64,000 bases of DNA from Chitinophaga dinghuensis (GTDB taxonomy: Bacteria; Bacteroidota; Bacteroidia; Chitinophagales; Chitinophagaceae), in assembly GCF_003259435.1 (NCBI RefSeq), contig NZ_QLMA01000006.1, positions 1 through 64,000 of the forward strand. The letters run 5' to 3'. Made by a program: the position numbers and the translations under genes. Below the pieces are notes generated by a model, which ran no database searches, was not told where the DNA came from, and worked only from the letters and a program-made list of their open reading frames with translations. Each line of letters starts with the position of its first letter. The stretch's first letter is position 1. Shown one piece after another: positions 59,418-64,000 of the stretch.

Positions 59418-61430
59418 TTATTGTGCTTCATCTTTCCCTTCCACTAAAAACTTATGCAAATTTTCCAGTAATACTCCCGATGTATTGGAATTGGTAAAAA
59501 TGGCATATCCAATTTTCAGGTCTTTATACACTTCGAACCTGCAAGTGAAATCTCCATTGTTTCCGCCATGGCCAAAGGTTTTGCCCCAGCGTGTTTCTCT
59601 TATTTCCAGACTCATACCCATATAAGTAGGTACCTTTAGTTTTTGAGACGAGACATCATCAGGATAATCAGAATGTTTGGAGAGTATGATATTATAGGTC
59701 TCGGGTTTCAATCCCTTTTGTTCCAGCAGGTAGCACATAAACCGGGTGAAGATCTTTGCTTCCGTATGCATGGAGGAGGCCATGACAGGATATTCTGGCA
59801 TCCATTTATTACAGGGAACTTTATCGTAATGCCCTGTAGCCGCCACCCGTATTAATGTGTCATTTTTTGAGAAATAGGTATGATACAATCCAATGGGCGC
59901 AATCACTTCCTCTTGTAAAACTTGTTCTACCTTCTTTCCGGTAATTTTCTCTACTACTTTCTTCAGGTATTCGAAGCCTTCCCCTGAATAGTTATATGCT
60001 GTTCCTGGCGTGAATTTCAAGTCCAGTTTGCCATCCTTGTTCATCGTTCTCCAGTTAGGGAAACCGGTCCGGTGGGTGAGCACGTGTCGCGCAGTCATTA
60101 ATTTATAACGCTCATCATACGCGATATCCGGATAAGGAAGATATTCATACAGGGGCTTGTCCAGATCAATTACACCACGTTCTGCCAGTCGCTCTACTGC
60201 AAAGGCAAATACAGGTTTCGTGACAGACGCCGCCTCGAACAAGGTGCTATCATTTACTTTTTCTCCGGTCATTGTATTGGTGACGCCATAGGTCTTGTGA
60301 TATAACAGTTTTCCATCTTTAATAATAGCCAGTGAAACGCCTGGTATACCATAATAATCCTGATAGGTTTCGATGAAATGATCAATCTGACCAGGTGTGG
60401 CGGCATTATAATCCAGCAATACCCCTTTTTCGGGAACCAGATCTGCTACAGGTGTGGCGGCAATGCCAAATATGGGCGCGACCGTCTTTTGGCCCGCCTT
60501 GGCTACAAATATGACCGGTTCCTTTTGAGCCGTTGGATATACATTGCCTTCCGATTTGAAGTACGGATCTGGTAGCGATAATTTATATTTCCCTGCTGGT
60601 ATCAGGGCACTATAGTTACCCAGACTATCTACTTCGACGGTCGTCCATACCTTTGGATTGTCCAAAGCGATAAAACGGATAAGACTGGGTAATTTGGTCG
60701 TCTTGGGTTGATTCCAGTTAATGTTGCCGGAAATAGCAGCCAGTTTTTCGTTGGCCGGTAAGAAGATGACATCCCCCAAACTGTTAGGGTTTCTATACTT
60801 TGCAGCTCCTTTACCCCAGGCAGACCAGGAGAAACTCCCATCACTGTCTTTGTCATACACATGAAAATCAAAGCCAACCGATTTTCCCACTGCCAGCTCT
60901 TTCCCTAACTGGATACGCGATTCATAAATGCGGGTATTCCCATGACGGGAAACCGCCACTTCCATCATATCCCAATTGGCTTTGCTGGCAAAAGGATCGT
61001 TTAGCGCATTGTTAATGGTATGCAGGGTATTACTGCACATAAAAGAGGCCACGCCCGACCCACTCAGCAGATGACGCGCATCAATACTTAATTCCAGTCC
61101 GTCCTGAGTGTTCCATTGCACATTACGGGAAGTGTCTTCGATGAAATCGTCATCTGTTATAGTGAAAGCCACATATAGCGATTGGTTGGAAAGGTTATAA
61201 CCCAGCTGGAAATAGCCGGAGAAATCAGCGTCATTTTTGGGCTTAGTATCCGATGGATGTATAGCAATCTTGTATTTGACGGTCTCCTTAGGCCAATCGG
61301 AAAGATCGCCATCCACTTTAATCTTACCAAGTGGGTATGCGTAAGCAATACTGCCATTATGCGCAAATAGCTGTCCGCAAAAAAGGCATAGCACTAATGT
61401 ACAAACTAGTTTAAAGGATGATCTTGACAT
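59418..61430 (-). CDS. CBM9-like / class C beta-lactamase-fold serine hydrolase
   Basis: Exported protein of 670 residues when started at the ATG at 61430 (MSRSSFKLVCTLVLCLFCGQ, signal cleaved after LFA at residue 23). The frame is open to 61541 but the additional 37 residues precede the signal peptide and are unlikely to be translated. Residues about 24-235 look like a family 9 carbohydrate-binding (DOMON-like) domain: KIKVDGDLSDWP, GYNLSNQSLYVAF, DGLELSIDARH. A short beta-sandwich (ISGNINWN to AGKYKLSLPD) links to a class C beta-lactamase/DD-peptidase domain from about 350: SVTK with Ser402 and Lys405, YSG at 481-483 and HGG at 621-623. It probably acts on a peptide or ester outside the cytoplasm, with the CBM-like domain holding glycans. 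It is convergent with the Rhs gene and divergent from the next gene. Confidence 0.88.
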   Translation of the reverse strand: MSRSSFKLVCTLVLCLFCGQLFAHNGSIAYAYPLGKIKVDGDLSDWPKETVKYKIAIHPSDTKPKNDADFSGYFQLGYNLSNQSLYVAFTITDDDFIEDTSRNVQWNTQDGLELSIDARHLLSGSGVASFMCSNTLHTINNALNDPFASKANWDMMEVAVSRHGNTRIYESRIQLGKELAVGKSVGFDFHVYDKDSDGSFSWSAWGKGAAKYRNPNSLGDVIFLPANEKLAAISGNINWNQPKTTKLPSLIRFIALDNPKVWTTVEVDSLGNYSALIPAGKYKLSLPDPYFKSEGNVYPTAQKEPVIFVAKAGQKTVAPIFGIAATPVADLVPEKGVLLDYNAATPGQIDHFIETYQDYYGIPGVSLAIIKDGKLLYHKTYGVTNTMTGEKVNDSTLFEAASVTKPVFAFAVERLAERGVIDLDKPLYEYLPYPDIAYDERYKLMTARHVLTHRTGFPNWRTMNKDGKLDLKFTPGTAYNYSGEGFEYLKKVVEKITGKKVEQVLQEEVIAPIGLYHTYFSKNDTLIRVAATGHYDKVPCNKWMPEYPVMASSMHTEAKIFTRFMCYLLEQKGLKPETYNIILSKHSDYPDDVSSQKLKVPTYMGMSLEIRETRWGKTFGHGGNNGDFTCRFEVYKDLKIGYAIFTNSNTSGVLLENLHKFLVEGKDEAQ

Positions 61431-61593
61431 GTTGGATGGATTGAGGTCCAGTCGGATTTGTGTACTTAAATAAGGACACTCCGTACGTAGTATAGTTGCA
61501 TGTGAACAGAGCAGGTTGCCTACATGTACAGGGAATTCCATGCCTGGTCATATTCCTCTCAAATGGCACTTGTGTAAATTATTTAATTATTAT

Positions 61594-61609
61594 ATACTTA
61601 ATTAAGTAT
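61594..61609. promoter_or_regulatory. 16-bp perfect palindrome between divergent genes
   Basis: ATACTTAATTAAGTAT is its own reverse complement and lies in the 243-base gap between the divergently transcribed hydrolase gene and the 561-aa exported protein gene. It may be an operator shared by both. The surrounding DNA is very AT-rich, so chance is a real alternative. Confidence 0.3.
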
Positions 61610-61673
61610 GTGTTTTTGCTTAATGTGTAATTAATATTATTTATAAATTGCAGACTTAATGTTTTCCAAACCT

Positions 61674-63359
61674 ATGAAGAAATCTTTACTACTGTTTTCT
61701 ACAGCCGCTGCGCTGATGGCAACATCTGTCGAAAGTTCTGCCCAAACAGTCATCTACGACAAATTTACGACGCCGATTTACAGAAGAGCATCCAATCAAC
61801 GATTCAGTAACTACAAGAATATTTACTATCGGGTGCAGGTGGACTCCAATACGATCTTTTCCATGGTAGATAAGAAGTTTCTGGGAGATCAGGCCAGCAG
61901 AAATAATGTGCTGAAGGTGTTTAATGAGTCGATGCAGGAAGAACTGAAGAAATCTTCTCTGAATCCAGCCACAGATGCGCAACCGGATCTGATTGTTGAT
62001 TGTAATCTGACCGGATTTTCATCGAAAGAGTCCATTAATTCTGCAACAGGGTTGAATACCGGCGCGGCTTTTAAGAAGGATTATGAGGTAGAAGGAGCGT
62101 ATCGTACTACCGTGCGTAATATGAGCGGCAAGGTGTACTACGATAAATCCATTACGCTTTCCAGCAAAAGAGCCATTCCTGATGGGGAAAAGGTCACAGG
62201 CGCATTTAACGCTTTCATCATAGGGAGTCCCTCTTTTTACACGGGTACTGCCTACAGTAATTATCGTGTATTGATGAACGTTATTAAAGAGAAAATTACG
62301 GACCATCAGGAAGAGGTGGTTAATCGTTATGTAGAGAAGACGATTAGTCTGCCTTACATCTATCGCGCTTCAAAGAAATATCCTGAACTCACTGTGATCG
62401 ATTCCATGAATAATGCACTGGTAAAGGAATTGAAACTGAAGAATGCTACGGACTATGCGCAGTTGATCCAACCTTACGAGGCAGCTTATCTGCAATTATT
62501 ACAGAAGTCTTTCCCTGAAAATTATGAGAGAAGACCCATCAATGCGGCCACCTATTGTTCGTTGGTGTTTCTCTACTATCTGAGTTATGATAAAGATAAA
62601 ATGCAGACAGCGCTGGATTCTCTCTATAATTATTCCAGCAAAGCATTAGGTATGCGTGGGGATTATAACGCTGCGAAACTGTTTAAAGATGAGCTGGAAG
62701 CATACTTTGCATCTGTAAATGTACCAAAGTACAGAGTAGGAGAGAGAGAAGGGGAGCAGGCACAGGTTACGCAGACAGTAACCAATACAACTACGACTTC
62801 CACTTCCACTCCGCAAGCCACTACAACTGTTTCTCTGGCTGCGGTTAGACCTGCTGTTCAGGGCAGCTGGATTGAATTAAGCAATGGCGATACCATCAGA
62901 GGGAGATATGTGCCAATGAAAGGAATGGGTTCAGTGATTTCTTTTAACATGAGTACGGTATTGACTTTTGAGTCGAATGGCGAAGCGAAAAACTATAAAT
63001 TGTCGGAGGTAAAGTCATTCGCGAAAAATGGCAGACTGTACGTAGTGTATAAATATAAAAAGCCAACAGGTCCGGGTAAAAAGGAACTGGCCTTTGAAGT
63101 ATTGTATAGCTCAGACAAAATTAAAGTCGTAAAAGAAAACTTTGAAGAGCATCCTAGCAACCAGGTACTGTTCATCAGACCCGGCGAAGCTGACTTACTG
63201 AATCCTGATAAAGGATTCGTGTCTGACCGGTCAAAAACTTTAAGACAGTATATGCAGGATAGTCCGGCTGTACTTAAAAAGCTGGATGAGAAGGTATACG
63301 ACTTTGAGAAAGAAGAATCGTTGGTTCAGGTTGCCATTGATTATACCAATAGCAAATAA
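61674..63359 (+). CDS. exported protein of unknown function, 561 aa
   Basis: I do not recognise a named family. The start at 61674 (MKKSLLLFSTAAALMATSVE, cleavage after SSA) gives a standard signal peptide; an ATG five codons earlier (61659) is possible. Residues about 25-240 have an alternating pattern, with a lipocalin- or DUF-like segment (QPDLIVDCNLTGFSSKESIN, VRNMSGKVYYDKSITLSSKR). Residues 245-355 are helical with repeated Tyr and Leu, possibly TPR-like. A Thr/Ser/Gln linker near 370-395 (VTNTTTTSTSTPQATTT) leads to a C-terminal SH3-like beta domain (GSWIELSNGDTIRGRYVPMK). It is most likely periplasmic or on the outer membrane surface. It is followed by a strong terminator, so it is probably transcribed alone. 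Confidence 0.85.
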   Translation: MKKSLLLFSTAAALMATSVESSAQTVIYDKFTTPIYRRASNQRFSNYKNIYYRVQVDSNTIFSMVDKKFLGDQASRNNVLKVFNESMQEELKKSSLNPATDAQPDLIVDCNLTGFSSKESINSATGLNTGAAFKKDYEVEGAYRTTVRNMSGKVYYDKSITLSSKRAIPDGEKVTGAFNAFIIGSPSFYTGTAYSNYRVLMNVIKEKITDHQEEVVNRYVEKTISLPYIYRASKKYPELTVIDSMNNALVKELKLKNATDYAQLIQPYEAAYLQLLQKSFPENYERRPINAATYCSLVFLYYLSYDKDKMQTALDSLYNYSSKALGMRGDYNAAKLFKDELEAYFASVNVPKYRVGEREGEQAQVTQTVTNTTTTSTSTPQATTTVSLAAVRPAVQGSWIELSNGDTIRGRYVPMKGMGSVISFNMSTVLTFESNGEAKNYKLSEVKSFAKNGRLYVVYKYKKPTGPGKKELAFEVLYSSDKIKVVKENFEEHPSNQVLFIRPGEADLLNPDKGFVSDRSKTLRQYMQDSPAVLKKLDEKVYDFEKEESLVQVAIDYTNSK

Positions 63360-63379
63360 TTTTTTATTGATGTCAAAGT

Positions 63380-63416
63380 AATGGGATAGCCAGCATTGGC
63401 TATCCCATTGTTTTTT
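63380..63416 (+). terminator. rho-independent terminator
   Basis: A perfect 13-bp stem (63380-63392 with 63397-63409; left arm AATGGGATAGCCA) with loop GCAT is followed by G and six T residues at 63411-63416. It lies 20 bases after the stop codon of the preceding gene. Confidence 0.9.
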
Positions 63417-63490
63417 ATGAGCCTTTTAGTTCTAATTATTTTCTAAGAGTATTCTGTTGATGTTCTAACCACGCTTTACGGTGGCTTGGC

Positions 63491-63498
63491 TAGCTTTG
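63491..63498 (+). promoter_or_regulatory. Bacteroidota-type -7 box (TAGCTTTG)
   Basis: Exact TAnnTTTG match, 122 bases before the porin start codon and downstream of a strong terminator, so a promoter is needed about here. No clear -33 TTTG is seen at the usual spacing. The box has the same eight bases as the one before the agmatine deiminase gene. Confidence 0.4.
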
Positions 63499-63620
63499 CA
63501 TCGCAAACTACAAAAATGCTGTATCACGATTAATTCGTAGCTTCCGTATAGCTGCTTTTTCAATCTACCGTTGGAGCGGAGGCATTTGGGGATTAGCTCA
63601 TTTTATAAGTACCATGTCTT

Positions 63621-64000
63621 ATGGCCATCAAACAAAAGATCATTGCTGCTATTGTCGTATGGTTCAGTTTTATGAAGATGACTGTCGCACAGAGTGGGGC
63701 AGACAGTCTTCCTGCCGCGTCCAAATGGACTTTTCACTTTCAGGCTACCGTTATTGGACAAAAGCATTCGGGATTCAGGTCATTGTATAGGGGAGACAAC
63801 AGTCTGGCTGATTCGGTGGAGCCTACTGCGGTGAGTCTTACCGCTACCTTGTTCATTGGGCGGAAATTGTGGAAGAATGCAGCGTTTTATTTCAACCCTG
63901 AAATATCTGGTGGTAAAGGGCTTAGTTCCGCTGCTGGGGTAGCAGGAGCCTTGAATGGAGAAACGTATCGTGTGGGTGCTGTGCAGCCACAGGTGTTTAT
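63621..64000 (+). CDS. carbohydrate-selective porin, OprB-like (5' part)
   Basis: The first 126 codons of an outer-membrane protein that runs off the right edge. MAIKQKIIAAIVVWFSFMKM followed by TVA/QS is a Sec signal with cleavage near residue 23. The mature start, WTFHFQATVIGQKHSGFRSL then YRGDNSLADSVEPTAVSLTA, TLFIGRKLWKNAAFYFNPEI and GGKGLSSAAGVAGALNGETY, matches from memory the N-terminal part of Bacteroidota carbohydrate porins: two early strands, an 'xGxNSL...EP' segment and an 'NPEIxGGxGLS' segment. It would form a diffusion channel for sugars. An overlapping ATG at 63614 in another frame soon meets a stop. The full length cannot be judged. Confidence 0.75.
   Translation, partial: MAIKQKIIAAIVVWFSFMKMTVAQSGADSLPAASKWTFHFQATVIGQKHSGFRSLYRGDNSLADSVEPTAVSLTATLFIGRKLWKNAAFYFNPEISGGKGLSSAAGVAGALNGETYRVGAVQPQVF

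Noticed and set aside
61431..61541. N-terminal extension of the CBM9-like hydrolase
   Set aside because: It would bury a clear signal peptide 37 residues into the protein.
63614..63790. Alternative ATG at 63614 for the last gene
   Set aside because: That frame meets a stop after about 57 codons, whereas the frame from 63621 has a signal peptide and porin-like sequence to the edge.

Overview
The window looks like a chromosomal piece of a Bacteroidota genome, most likely Chitinophaga or a close relative. Support comes from promoter -7 boxes matching TAnnTTTG, weak or absent Shine-Dalgarno sequences, a SpvB/FG-GAP/Rhs exoprotein, an OprB-like carbohydrate porin and a CBM9-like/serine-hydrolase fusion. 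The genus is inferred and was not tested.

Layout. Positions 1-3.2 kb carry an unrecognised 209-aa protein (minus strand), an AraC-type regulator with a GyrI-like effector domain, and a lipoprotein form of agmatine deiminase that ends in a clear hairpin terminator. An 830-bp gap follows; its last part may hold the frameshifted remains of a TubC-like docking domain. Three quarters of the window (4007-52111) is one open reading frame of 16,034 codons: a twelve-module non-ribosomal peptide synthetase with 12 C, 12 A, 12 T and 7 E domains and a terminal thioesterase. Next comes a three-gene, tightly spaced set (52424-59343): two small, possibly related beta-rich proteins of unknown function and a secreted 2013-aa SpvB/FG-GAP/Rhs protein with a variable C-terminal domain. 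A convergent CBM9-like/class C beta-lactamase-fold hydrolase, an exported protein of unknown function and the start of a carbohydrate porin complete the window.

The synthetase. A-domain pocket residues, read by eye in GrsA numbering, give only three specificities: DFWNIGMVHK (Thr; modules 2, 3, 10), DLTKIGEVGK (Asn-like; modules 6, 7) and DAYFFGEVCK (here called X, not assigned; modules 1, 4, 5, 8, 9, 11, 12). The predicted order is D-X, D-Thr, Thr, D-X, X, Asn, D-Asn, D-X, X, Thr, D-X, D-X. Every T domain that precedes an E domain has GGDS, every other has GGNS, and every C domain after an E domain is of the DCL type, so the assembly line is internally consistent. An N-terminal C domain with no loading A domain suggests N-acylation (a lipopeptide).

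The central part of the protein is a tandem super-repeat: modules 4-7 and 8-11 have the same E/-/-/E layout, nearly constant spacing (about 15.3 kb) and long stretches that are almost identical at DNA level, with different A domains in the third and fourth modules of each unit. No MbtH, phosphopantetheinyl transferase, transporter or tailoring gene is visible nearby, so these must be encoded elsewhere if they are needed.
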